Of a DNA stretch of 64,000 nt, positions 50,400 to 59,115 are shown piece after piece; position 1 is the first letter of the stretch, and the number at the start of each line of letters is the position of its first letter. The DNA is taken from NCBI RefSeq assembly GCF_041296385.1, contig NW_027183574.1:124001-188000 (forward strand), written 5' to 3'. The notes below the pieces were generated by a model. The model searched no databases and was not told the DNA's origin. It was given only the letters and a program-made list of their open reading frames with translations. Position numbers and translations under genes: made by a program. The stretch is from Aphelocoma coerulescens (taxonomy: Eukaryota > Chordata > Aves > Passeriformes > Corvidae).

Positions 50400-52010
50400 T
50401 TGGGGTTTTACATCAATCCTATTGTTTTAGGTATTGAATAGGATTTTCTAAGGGGATACTCTTTATTGGATCTAGATGATCAATTATTGTGTAACTATAA
50501 TAAAAATAGAAACGATGTTCCTGACTTCTGGGAAGGGAAATGCGGTTTTCAAAGTCAGTGCAAGATGTTGGCAGATGACAGAATGTGACCCCTGTAACAG
50601 CTTGTTTGCCAACACCAACCTGTGCAGAAAATCCAGTTCCGTGGGGAGCTTCAGTCAGCAATTTGACAAAAATCTGGGAACACTTGTGGAAGGAAATAGC
50701 ACCCAGGGCACCTGGACAGGGATGGAAGGAGAATATTCCTTACCATGGACACATAAGAACGATACTGCTGAGAATTGTAACATTTCCAAACTGGATCTGG
50801 AAATTACCTCAGGAAATATTGATCAGCTGACAGATTGCACTGATAGCCCCTGGAGCTGCCAAATTCCAGCAGTATGGAATCACCCTCAGACAGGACAATG
50901 GGAATGTTTCCAGCCAGTTCAGGGGTGTCTGGGCTGGGAAGGGAGCCCAGGCCTTCCACGGGACCCCTTACAGGTGGGTATAAAATATCCTGATTTAACA
51001 AGGTCAAGGCCAAAGGATCCCAGGACAAAGGAAAAGTGGGATTGCCCTGGGACAGACACTTGAGCTGTTTGGAATCCTGAGGTGCAGCAGCTCCTGGCTG
51101 TGGCCCAGGCTCTGAGGCTAGGCTGTGTTTGTAGAAATGATTCTGCCTTTCTCAGTGACACCTGGGCTCAGCCAACAAACAGCAAGCCTTGGAGAGGCAC
51201 AGAGTGTCAGCAGGATGCGGTCAGATCCTTAGGAGCCCCAGGATGGGTGGGAAGTGATGGAATTTGGAGCACACGTTTGGCCCTGGGAGAATCAGGAGCA
51301 CCATGGACACTGGGGGTATTAACGTTCCGTCCCTCGTGCAAGGAGTCACCACCGGGAACCCAACTGTGGGGAAAGGTTAAAGGGGATGGAACTTGGAAAC
51401 ATCCCAGTGCGGGAACTACAGCGGGATGGATTTTAGAATTCATCTCTGCTCCGCAAAGATCTGCCTTTAGGAACAGAGCAGCCACACACCATTGGGCTCT
51501 GCAGATGGAAACCTGAGTGAATGCAGCTCCTTTGGGGCTTGCTGAAATAAAGGAACAATTGCCAGCCACAGCTAAAATGACTTTACAGAGCAGATTGGCT
51601 TTAGCCCTATTGCTGTTACATGGACAGGGAGTATGTGGATTCTTGAACTGAAACAGCAACACTTGTTGTGTGCACATTCCAAATGTGATGCTGGATTGGA
51701 TGATCGGGTAGAGAGGATAAAATCAGTTGCTGCATCCAGCAGGGAATTAAGGGGAGGATTAGACAGTAACTGGATAAAATATTTCAAGGACTTGGATTTT
51801 CTCTGACTGATGGTTGGCCTGACTTTTGCAAAGTCTAACTGGGATCCCAGCAATACTTGTGCTTGTGACACTTGCTTTGAGCTGTGTAAAGAACATGGTT
51901 GTGAAAGCAGCTGAGGAACTCGTGGGATGTGAGTAAAGGAGCAGAGTGAGGCTTACGAAGGCTTGAAGGGAAGAGAAGCTTCCCAACCCTCCAAGGGGGG
52001 AAATTTACCA
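50400..52010 (+). pseudogene. ERV env remnant (surface and transmembrane parts)
   Basis: Open stretches at 50,476-51,063 and 51,082-51,516 lie in different frames. They hold several Cys and N-glycosylation sequons (for example NST, NDT, NIS), as expected of a surface glycoprotein. From about 51,540 a heptad-rich segment leads into the conserved transmembrane-subunit region, with a paired Cys at 51,664-51,669. An in-frame TGA at 51,649-51,651 separates the two. More stops follow before a hydrophobic stretch around 51,840-51,890, a probable relic of the membrane anchor. The gene is clearly dead. Confidence 0.75.
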
Positions 52011-52220
52011 GATGAAAAACCGTTTGCACCTGGTGGGTTCATACAATGCTTCTTCTCCAAAAGCCACTGGCCATGGAACCGCACAAGGCTGATTCTGTAG
52101 GCAGCAACCAGCCCAGGTGTGCCAACTTTCACCAGTTCACTGGGCAGTCAGGGCTGGCTTTGGGGTCACCGACCACCAGGGACCCCCAAAGAGAGCCCCA
52201 GGGCAGAAGAACGGATGTGC

Positions 52221-52236
52221 AAAGGGGTGGGGGAAA
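52221..52236 (+). other. Candidate polypurine tract
   Basis: AAAGGGGTGGGGGAAA lies directly before a TG dinucleotide at 52,239, the layout expected at the 5' edge of a 3' LTR. A second purine run at 51,993-52,003 (AAGGGGGGAAA) is an alternative, which would make the LTR longer. Confidence 0.45.
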
Positions 52237-52238
52237 TA

Positions 52239-52459
52239 TGCAATGATTTTGGGGAAATGATTGTCGTGTGTGTGTTTATTGTGGGACAGTCTGGGAATGA
52301 GTCTGTGAAACACAGTCTGCAAACAGGAACATTCCTGACCTCGGCACACATGACTTTGGGAGGGGCTCTCCCCTCGTGCATCCGGCCCAATAAAGAATGC
52401 TGCTGCTTCGTGCTGCGCTGATGCTGAGGAGGTTTTGTTTCCCTGAAGTTTTGGTAACA
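52239..52459 (+). mobile_element. Probable 3' LTR of the ERV
   Basis: It starts TGCAATG after a purine tract, has AATAAA at 52,389-52,394 followed by a T- and G-rich stretch, and ends near TTTTGGTAACA. It follows env remnants on the same strand. The length of about 220 bp is short for an LTR, no second LTR is available for comparison, and the left boundary is uncertain. Confidence 0.45.
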
Positions 52460-52489
52460 CCTCTGTGCCTGTGTCACAGAGCCACAGAG

Positions 52490-53015
52490 CAGCTGTGATG
52501 TCAGAAAGGGGCTGTGTGACATCACAGGGTGGCTGTATGACATCATAGAGTCTACGGCGACATCATGGAGCAGCTCTGTGACATCAGAGAGTGGTGCTGT
52601 GACATCATAGAGTTGGCTGTGACATCACAGATTGGGCTCTGACATCACAGGGCAGACTATGACATCACAGAGATGGCTGTGACATCACAGGGTGCTGGTG
52701 TGACATCACAGTGCAGAGTTGTGACATCACAGATAGGACTGTGACATCACAGGGTGCTTGTGTGACATCACAGAGTGGTTGTGTGACATCACAGGGGAGC
52801 TGTATGACATCATAGAGTCTGCTGTGACATCACAGAGCTATCACAGTGATATCACAGAGAGGACTGTGACATCACAGATGGGTGGCATGACATCACAGAG
52901 TGTCTATGACATCACAGGGTGTCTATGACATCACAGGGTGGCTATGTGACATCACAGAATGAGTTTTGACATCCCAGGTTGGCTGTGGGACATCCCAGGG
53001 TGGCTGTGTGACATC
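52490..53015 (+). repeat. Minisatellite of about 21 bp with a CRE-like TGACATCA core
   Basis: About 25 copies of the form TGTGACATCACAGRGTGGC, with spacing mostly 18-24 bp. The core TGACATCACAG is nearly invariant over the first 450 bp. The last three copies (52,967-53,015) change to GACATCCCAG. TGACATCA is one base from the CREB/ATF site TGACGTCA. The spacer is variable. Confidence 0.95.
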
Positions 53016-53029
53016 CCAGGGGGTTGGAT

Positions 53030-53480
53030 GCCATGGCAACCCTCATCAGTTCCAGTTCCCTTGGAAACCCCCCCAGGACCCATTGCTGCACTCAGGGTCC
53101 GTGGCCACTTGCCCGCAGACCTGTGGCTGCCCTCGGCTGCCATGGCAGCCCTCAGGACAGAGCGGTGCCGGGGCTGGTGCCAGCTACAATTGCACTGACA
53201 CTCGCTGATGCCACGGCAGCGGCCACAGGGACCCGTTCCTCACTTTGGTGCCATGGACACCAACGCTTGGCCCCGCTGCCATGGGGATTGGCACGGTCAC
53301 CTGCACTCAGGGCCCGTGGCTGGGCACTGCTGCCATGGACACGGGCACTGAGCCCTGGGCCACAGTCGGCTGCCATGGCCACCAGCCCAAGGTCCCGTGG
53401 CCAGGGCCGGGGCCAAGGAAAGGAACCCGTGGAGCCGTGGTGATGGTGGATGGCCATGGGGTGCTGCTGTGGGCTGGGGC
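53030..53480 (+). repeat. Degenerate GC-rich repeats with CCATGG cores
   Basis: TGCCATGG recurs with irregular spacing (53,030; 53,139; 53,251; 53,278; 53,332; 53,372), each followed by a CA/GC-rich tail and often a GGCCCGTGG-type motif. It looks like an old minisatellite too diverged for a clean period. Confidence 0.6.
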
Positions 53481-53639
53481 AGAGGGAATTTCCTTGCCAG
53501 GCCTTTCTCTGGGGCTGTGTTTGGCTCTGTGCTGAGCACAGCGTTGCTCACACGGAGATGGTTTTGTTCTTGCTGAGCTTGCACAGAGCCAAGGCCTTTC
53601 CTGCCCCTCGTCCGGCCACGCTGGGGAGGGGCTGGGGGT

Positions 53640-53850
53640 GAGGGGGAGCTTGGCAGGGGTCACAGCCAGGACAGGTGACCCCAACTGACCCCAGGGATAT
53701 CCCAGACCACAGGACATCATGGCCAGTGTATAAAGTGGGGGGAACAAGGAGGAAGGGGGGGACATTTGGAGTGAGGGTTTTTGTCTTCCCAGGTAACACT
53801 CAGGCAGGATGGGGCCCTGTTTTGCTGGTGGGCAGGGTCAGCACCAAAGA
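53640..53850 (+). mobile_element. LTR fragment, avian ERV type, plus orientation
   Basis: A stretch with CCCAACTGACCCCAGGGATA, an ACATCATGG element and TATAAA at 53,729-53,734, followed by a G/A-rich leader and GTCTTCCCAGGTAAC, has the arrangement of LTR promoters common in passerine genomes (recognised from general knowledge, not searched). Independent support: its reverse complement matches 63,805-63,865 in this window. Boundaries are approximate and no coding region is attached. Confidence 0.6.
53729..53734 (+). promoter_or_regulatory. TATA box of the LTR fragment
   Basis: TATAAA lies within CAGTGTATAAAGTGGGG, about 10 bp after ACATCATGG, the usual position of the core promoter in this type of LTR. 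Confidence 0.5.
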
Positions 53851-53869
53851 CACAGACCCTACTGAAGGG

Positions 53870-54040
53870 ATTGTGCAATTTATAAAATGCAAATCTGCAA
53901 AGAATTACAAAAGCATAAGCTCAGCAAAGCACATAATCATTAGCAAAGAATCACAGCAGGAACAGCTCAGCAATGCCCCCAGTCATCAGTGCCAAAGATT
54001 GCCTGCAGTGATTAACCAAGATCCAGCCCCAGTGACCCTC
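53870..54040. other. AT-richer segment without a gene
   Basis: It contains repeated AAAGCA/AGCAAAG-like words (for example AGCAAAGCACATAATC and TTAGCAAAGAATCACAGCAG). This could be the rest of an ERV or LTR, but I cannot place it. Confidence 0.4.
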
Positions 54041-54372
54041 AGACTTTACCATCACCCAGAGCCACCCATCAGCTGGGGGAAGCTGTCCCAGCCAAGGACT
54101 GGAGAGCCACTCCCGGACACTGGGAATTCCTGCAGCTGCCTCCAGCCACAGCTGAGGCTCCAACCCCGCTGGGAGAGGGCCCAGCTTTGACAGTGCTGGA
54201 GAAACAAACTGACAGCACTTCTAGTGCAGGAACATCTGCTTTCATCCTCCTCTTGGCTTCCTCCTAAGCCTGGCCAGGGCTCAAGGAGGAGCCAAGGGAG
54301 CTGACTTTGACCATACAGCCCCAAACAAGGCCAGATGTTGGATTTCACGGCCTTGTCCCAGCCGCCCGCAGT

Positions 54373-54463
54373 GCCCAGGCCGTGCTGGCTGTGCTCAGAG
54401 CAGGGCCCAAAGCTGCCCAGCATTGCTGCCTTTGGGAGCAGAGCAGGAGGGCAGGACATGTGC
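54373..54463 (-). repeat. Duplicated intron-like segment, copy 2 of the PIM-like remnants
   Basis: It matches 55,274-55,366: both begin TGCCCAGGCC(G/A)TGCTGGCTGTG, continue with a GGGCC core and end in GAGCAGGA..GGACATGTGCC. In the 55-kb copy this segment lies directly upstream (minus strand) of a PIM-like last exon, so it is probably intron sequence. Confidence 0.75.
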
Positions 54464-54640
54464 CCAGCCTGCAGCCAGCCATGGCACAGCCACCTCCTCA
54501 GCAGCTGCCCAGAGCCCAAAAGCAGTTTGGCAGCCACTGAAGAATTCCCTGCAGCCGCCCCAGCAAAGGGGGAACCTTTGGTGCCCGGCCAGGCCGTGCC
54601 ATGCCCAGCTCTGGGAGCATCCCCCTGGCTCTGGACTCAC

Positions 54641-54840
54641 CTGCACACTGGCCGTGGAGCGTGTCTTTGGAGAAGGTGCCAGAATCAAAGTCCATCATCT
54701 TCAGCTGCCACTGGCCAGCTCCAGGAAGAGGTTGTCGGCCTTGAGCTCGTCCTTGGTGGCTCCAGCAGCAGCAGCCCCACCTGGTACAGCTTCTCCAGGG
54801 GCTCCTTCTCCTTCCCTGGGGCCACACCAGGCTCTCAGGG
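54641..54840 (-). pseudogene. PIM-like serine/threonine kinase exon remnant
   Basis: On the minus strand, KEKEPLEKLYQVG (near 54,781-54,822) resembles the start of PIM-type kinase domains. It then runs directly into a catalytic-loop-like KDELKADNLFLELASG and, after a one-base frameshift near 54,708, QLKMMDFDSGTFSKDT. The glycine-rich loop and the rest of the N-lobe between them are missing. The HRD Asp appears replaced by Glu, and DFG reads DFD. The exon ends in CAG followed by a good donor, GTGAGT, at 54,640-54,635. It looks like a duplicated gene that later lost sequence. PIM-like copies are known to be expanded in songbirds; membership in that family is inferred from the motifs. Confidence 0.7.
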
Positions 54841-55097
54841 TTCTGCCCAGGGCCCCAGCCATCAATGAACCAGACAAACAAAACCAGGGGGGATGGTGGC
54901 CACCAGTGCTTGCCAGAGCAGGCCTCCAGCTCAGCTGCAGCCCAAGAGCTGCGTGTTCCCTTCTGATGCTCCCTGCTCAGAGCTACAGACAGGACAAAAT
55001 AGTCTGCTTTGCTTTGCCACTGATTGCCAAGAGCTGTGTGGGGCTGTTACCTGCCAGGCCCCTGGATCACACTGTGCCCGTGGGTCCCTGCCATCCT

Positions 55098-55204
55098 CTA
55101 GGGCACATGAACACCCTGCAGCCAAGGAGCACTGAAGAGCTCTTCCAAGGACGGCCTGTCCAAGGGCTGCATGGACAAGCACCTCTTAAGAACATCCTGG
55201 CACT
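55098..55204 (-). pseudogene. PIM-like kinase last exon (C-terminal lobe)
   Basis: On the minus strand, after the acceptor TTTCTGTGCCCAG, an open exon of 107 bp encodes CQDVLKRCLSMQPLDRPS, then LEELFSAPWL and a TAG stop at 55,100-55,098. This is the final helix region of a PIM-type kinase, including the conserved Arg of the DRPS/T motif. The exon itself is intact, but the expected upstream kinase exons are not found within 2 kb, so it is an isolated exon or part of a damaged gene. The N-terminal-type remnant at 54.6-54.8 kb lies downstream of it on the same strand, so the two belong to different copies. Confidence 0.75.
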
Positions 55205-55273
55205 CTGGGCACAGAAACCAGAAACCACCAGGCAGCTGCAGAAGGATCCCGCCCGCTTTGGCCCCCGTTCCCG

Positions 55274-55366
55274 TGCCCAGGCCATGCTGGCTGTGCCCAG
55301 AGCTGGGCCTAAACTTGCCCATGGATTCTGTGCTTTGGAGGGCAGCAGGAGAGCAGGACATGTGCC
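55274..55366 (-). repeat. Duplicated intron-like segment, copy 1 of the PIM-like remnants
   Basis: This is the partner of 54,373-54,463. It lies 70 bp upstream (minus strand) of the acceptor of the last exon. The pair, about 900 bp apart, shows that this kinase locus was tandemly duplicated. Confidence 0.75.
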
Positions 55367-55460
55367 ACCTGCTCAGAGCTGACAGAGCGGGATGCTCCTG
55401 AGCCCGCTGCTGGCTCCCAGCACTGCTATTCCCCCCGTGCCACAGAGATGAGGGATCCAC

Positions 55461-55726
55461 ACAAAAGCAACCAGACCAGGAGCCGACACTTTCATTGCCT
55501 GCCAGAAATGGGTCTCATTTTGCTCTGCATTCCTTTCCTAGCAGGTCTTATCTATTAAAAACAAGAGAAAAAAGAAAAGAACCAGAAAAAGTATGAGAGA
55601 TAAAAACAAAACCCAAATGTGGAAAGAAAAGTCTTCTGCAACTTTGGATTCAGAGGGAATTGATATTTTTTAAAAGAGAACTCAGTTATTTATCTTTTTT
55701 TTGTTTCATTCAGTACTTGCATTGTT
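55461..55726. other. AT-rich spacer
   Basis: Bases 55,550-55,720 are A- then T-rich, with AAAACAAGAGAAAAAAG and a T8 run at 55,695-55,702. I see no gene or repeat beyond low complexity. Confidence 0.6.
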
Positions 55727-55826
55727 TTCCTTCCTTCCTTCCTTCCTTCCTTCCTTCCTTCCTTCCTTCCCTCCTTCCTTCCTTCCTTCCTTCCTTCCTT
55801 CCTTCCTTCCTTCCTTCCTTCCTTCC
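55727..55826 (+). repeat. Microsatellite (TTCC)n
   Basis: About 25 tetranucleotide copies, with one TTCC-to-CTCC interruption near 55,770. The serine/proline/phenylalanine-rich open frames across it are artefacts of the repeat. Confidence 0.98.
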
Positions 55827-56136
55827 GTCCCTCACAAGCCACTTCTCACCCCATTGAAGGGGTGCAAAGCAGCAGGATCCCCTCCCAATTAGGGTCCTCT
55901 CACCCTCCCAAAATGTGGGGATTTCACCTCAGCCCCCCAAATTGCGGGGGGTTTATGGCACTTTCCCCAAATTCACTGCAACCTCCCAGAAGCCACTTAG
56001 AGGCCCTAAAATTGTCAAAAAGCAGCAGGTGCCTCCCCAAAAGCAGCTCCTGGTTTTCCTCCCTGGAGTGCCCCACTCCAAGTGTTCAAACCACCCCATC
56101 AATCCCAAACTTCATCCCACCCCCATGATGCAACCC

Positions 56137-56243
56137 CCATCCCATCCCATCCCATCCCATCCCATCCCATCCCATCCCATCCCATCCCATCCCATCCCAT
56201 CCCATCCCATCCCATCCCATCCCATCCCATCCCATCCCATCCC
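56137..56243 (+). repeat. Pentanucleotide array (CCCAT)n
   Basis: About 21 nearly perfect CCCAT copies. The minus strand reads as a GMGWD-type repeat peptide, a translation artefact. Confidence 0.98.
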
Positions 56244-56700
56244 TCCTGGACACCAATTCCCCTTCTGTGGCTCCTGACTCCCCACAGCCAGGCCTTGGGG
56301 CTGACGGATCGAGCCATTTGGGGCTGCCATCGACACATTGGGGCTGGGATTGAGTTTATTGGAGGCACCCGCTCAATCCCTCCATCCCAAATGGGAGCTT
56401 GGAACCTCTCCTCAGCCCTTGCTGTGCCCATGGGCTCACCTCAAGTCCCAAAATGAGAGCCAGGGCCCCACAGCCCATTCAGAACCTCTCAACATTGCCA
56501 GAAACAGCAGCATCCTTCCCAAAATGGGCTCCCCGGCTCCCTGACAATAGGTCCCCCTTCCAAGCACCAGAGCCCCCCTCTCAGAACCCCTCCCTAAGCA
56601 TTGGGGGGCACCCCAAAAATGCCTCAGGAATGGGACATACCCTAAAATCCCTTCAGGAATGTGGGATACCCCAGAACCCACTCAGCAACGGGGTCCCCCC
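56244..56700. other. Unassigned sequence with short CCCCAAA/CCCCAGA-rich motifs
   Basis: C-runs with A-rich breaks recur (CCCAAAATG, CCCCAAAAATG, CCCTAAAATCC, CCCCAGAACCC), mostly 15-35 bp apart between 56,440 and 56,690. A weak minisatellite is possible. No gene is seen. Confidence 0.45.
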
Positions 56701-56929
56701 GGCCTCATCATGCGCAGCCTTCAGCTGGCTCAGCCAGAGCCCATCCCGCCCTCAGCAGCCCCAGCCCAGCCCAGCCCTCCTGGGCAGGAAGCCCCAATGG
56801 CCGAGCCGGCCTGGGACACTTGCAGGGATGCGGGGGCAGCCGCAGCTTCTCGGGCCAGCCTGTGCCAGGCCCTGAGCGCCCTGCCAGGGAACCATTGCTG
56901 CCCCACATCCCATCTCAGCCTGCCCTCGG

Positions 56930-57330
56930 GCAGCGGGAAGCCGTTCCCTGGGGCCCGGCCCCGCAGGCCCTTGGCAAGAGTCTCTCTCCCCCAGCAATTG
57001 CTGCTCCTCCCTGCTGCGGGGCCCGAGCTGCAAGTTGATTTTCTGCCGCTGGCCCCGGCCCAGCCCCGAGCCAGGGCCAGCACCTTGCCCTGGAGCTCTG
57101 CGGGCGCTGCGTTTGTGCGGCCGCAGCGCAGCGGCCGCAGCTCGGAGCTGCCCTTTGTGTCCCCGCCGGCAGCTGGCAGAACTGGCGGGGCCGGGCCAGG
57201 GCCGGGCCAGCCCCGGCCTTCCCGGCTCTGCGACACAGCGGCGGCAGCCCCAGCCTTCCAGCCCTGCACACGCTCCCACACAAGCGTCCAGAGCCGCGGC
57301 CACCCAACGCAACTGACCGGCCGCTGACCC
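56930..57330. promoter_or_regulatory. CpG-rich block, possible promoter/first-exon region
   Basis: Dense CpG, including two GCGGCCGC (NotI) sites at 57,117-57,124 and 57,131-57,138, and several GGCCGGG/CCCCGCC GC-box-like words, against a CpG-poor surround. Long Ala/Gly/Pro/Arg frames on both strands are what such composition gives by chance. One possibility is the 5' end of a minus-strand PIM-like gene whose exon remnants lie at 54.6-55.2 kb; this is inferred only from strand and distance. Confidence 0.5.
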
Positions 57331-58544
57331 CCCAGCCTGGCCTGATGGCCATTCCTCTGCCCACACCTCGGCCAAGCTCCCCTTGGCCACCTCCTGAGCC
57401 ACAGTGCCACAGACAAGTGGCACATACAGCTACAGAGCTCTGCAGGGAAGAGCTGGCAGGGAACGTTCATTCAACAGAAAAACCACCAAGAAAAAGAGAA
57501 CTCCCCCCAGCAGAGCTGTTCCCTCCTGCAGTAGTTACACCTGCACACGCACAGCACCTGAGACTGCAAGCAATGAGCATTCCCTGGGCACATGTGCAGC
57601 CCAAGCAGCTCGAGGACAGCCTTGCAGCAGGACTGCTCTCAGCTGAGCCAAAAAGGCCCCTCTGGCAGCTGCAGGGCCATTGCAAAGGGCAAGGGCCAGA
57701 GCCTCAGCCCACGGGGGAGGAAAGGGCTCTGAATTCCCCTGCCCTGGCACCTCAACCCTGTTCCCAGGCTGCTTCCCACACAGGATTCCTCTGGAGGACT
57801 GTGAAAAGCTGAGAAGCAGCTCTGGCTTCTCCACTTTCCATGTCCTAGAGCTGCCTGGCAGAAGAAATGGAGGGACAGCTCTGGTGGCACAATCCCTCCC
57901 GGCCCAGGGCACAGCGCTGGGAAGGTCTTTCCATGCTGAGGCTTTGCTGCGGCCAAGGAAAGCTCCTGGCTCAAGGTCACCTTTCCTGCTGGGCCAGACC
58001 CCCCGAGTGGCCCAGCAGCAGCAGAGAATTCCAGCACAGCCCCGGCACGGGCAGGGCGGCCCTGGGCGGGCTGCGGGAGCCGGCAGCGCCTGAGCTCAGA
58101 GCAGCTGAGCCCGGGGGCTCTTGGCCAAGGCTGAGGCCCAGCGAGCATTTCTCAGGTCACAGGGCGGCCTGGAAAGGTGCTGGGGGGGATAATTCACCCC
58201 TCAGTGCGGTCCCAGTGGCTCCCAGTATTTCCATGTCCCTGGTCCCAGTGCTGCTCCCAGCCCTGATCCGTGGGGATGGGAATGTCCCGCTCCCTTCCTG
58301 GGGCAGGCTCACACCTGAGCCAGGTGTGCAGGGCAGAACCTTGCCCTGAGCCCAAGCCCTGTCTCCCCTGCAGGATCTGCTTCCCATCGGCCTCTTCCTC
58401 CTGCGGCCCCACGCCCAGCTCGGTGCTGAACGAAGGGCGCTGGGCCGGGGTCATCCCCCGGCAGGGGCTGCGCACCCCCTCTGCCCCCTCCCCAAATTCC
58501 CTCCCGGGGCAGCAGGGGCTGGCTCAGGAGCCCTGGGGCTCCTG
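57331..58544. other. Unassigned GC-rich sequence
   Basis: No repeat and no recognised gene. A T/C-rich run with CTCCCCTGCAG (58,363-58,373) before an open stretch could be a 3' splice site on the plus strand, but the downstream peptide has no recognisable domain and enters the 190-bp duplication. Confidence 0.5.
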
Positions 58545-58922
58545 GGGCTTCGTGCTTTCCTTCCTAAGGAAAAGAACCGTCCTTCTCATCCAGGCTCCCA
58601 TGGCCAAAACTGAAATTCTACCTCCCAAATTCTGTCTATCCAAGGATTGCTCCCAGACAAAAGCTGCCATGAGAGACAGGTCTGGCTGCCCTCACCCATG
58701 GTGGCCACCTCTCATCTTCTTCCTAAACTCTTGGACTTTGTGCTTTACTTTCATGTGGAATAAACCCATCCTTCTCAACAAGGTGCCCATGGCCAAAATT
58801 GGGATTCCACCTCCCAAATTCCCAATATCCAAGGGCTGCTCCCAGACAAACCTGCCAGGACAGACAGATGTGGCTGGCCTTGGCCTCTGGTGGCTGTGTC
58901 TCATCTGCCCCTGAAACCCTGG
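58545..58922 (+). repeat. Tandem duplication of about 190 bp
   Basis: Two copies (58,545-58,735 and 58,736-58,922) share, in order: CTT(C/T)GTGCTTT.CTTTC, AACC(G/C).TCCTTCTCA, CCCATGGCCAAAA, CCACCTCCCAAATTC or a variant, ATCCAAGG, GCTCCCAGACAAA, and a TCTCATCT end. They are about 80% alike by eye. A third copy may begin at 58,923 (GCTCGGTGCTGCCCTTCC) before it is replaced by minisatellite. Confidence 0.85.
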
Positions 58923-58939
58923 GGCTCGGTGCTGCCCTT

Positions 58940-59115
58940 CCTCTGGAGACCACTGTGACCCCGCGTGGCCTCGTGGAACCCAGGGGCCGTTGTGACCCTG
59001 CAGGGCTGGTGGCACCAAGGGAACCATTGTGACCCTGTGGCGTTCCATGGAGCCAAGGGGCCACTGTGGCACTGCTGGGCCCCAAAGAACCGAGGGGCCT
59101 TTGTGACAGGGCAGC
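58940..59115 (+). repeat. Minisatellite of about 37 bp, same family as the array monomer
   Basis: About five copies, for example GGAACCCAGGGGCCGTTGTG, GCACCAAGGGAACCATTGTG and GGAGCCAAGGGGCCACTGTG, each followed by GACCCTG/GCACTG. This is the family seen at 48.5-48.9 kb and, inverted, inside every macrosatellite unit. Confidence 0.85.

Larger units (their letters stand above)
49130..52459 (+). mobile_element. Decayed endogenous retrovirus, gammaretrovirus-type pol-env, 5' truncated
   Basis: Remnants appear in the order expected of a retrovirus: RNase H (about 49,130-49,440), integrase (about 49,480-50,363), envelope surface part (about 50,400-51,520), transmembrane part (about 51,540-52,000), then a purine tract and a probable 3' LTR ending in AACA. 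No gag, protease, main reverse transcriptase domain or 5' LTR is visible. Frames are broken by stops and deletions, and key integrase residues are absent. The integrase C-terminal domain and the CX6CC-type layout of the transmembrane part point to gammaretrovirus-like ERVs. The copy is non-functional. Confidence 0.85.

Noticed and set aside
53735..53770. Telomeric or G-quadruplex array
   Set aside because: The G-runs here and at 63,118-63,129 are single runs, with no TTAGGG series.
54423..55382. 319-codon plus-strand open frame as a gene
   Set aside because: It is antisense to both PIM-like exons, whose splice sites and domain motifs read on the minus strand, and it has no motif of its own.
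56099..56431. GMGWD repeat protein on the minus strand
   Set aside because: It is a pure translation of the (CCCAT)n array.
56730..57470. 246-codon minus-strand frame over the CpG-rich block
   Set aside because: Several overlapping frames are equally open on both strands. No kinase or other motif is visible, so I kept only the CpG-rich annotation.
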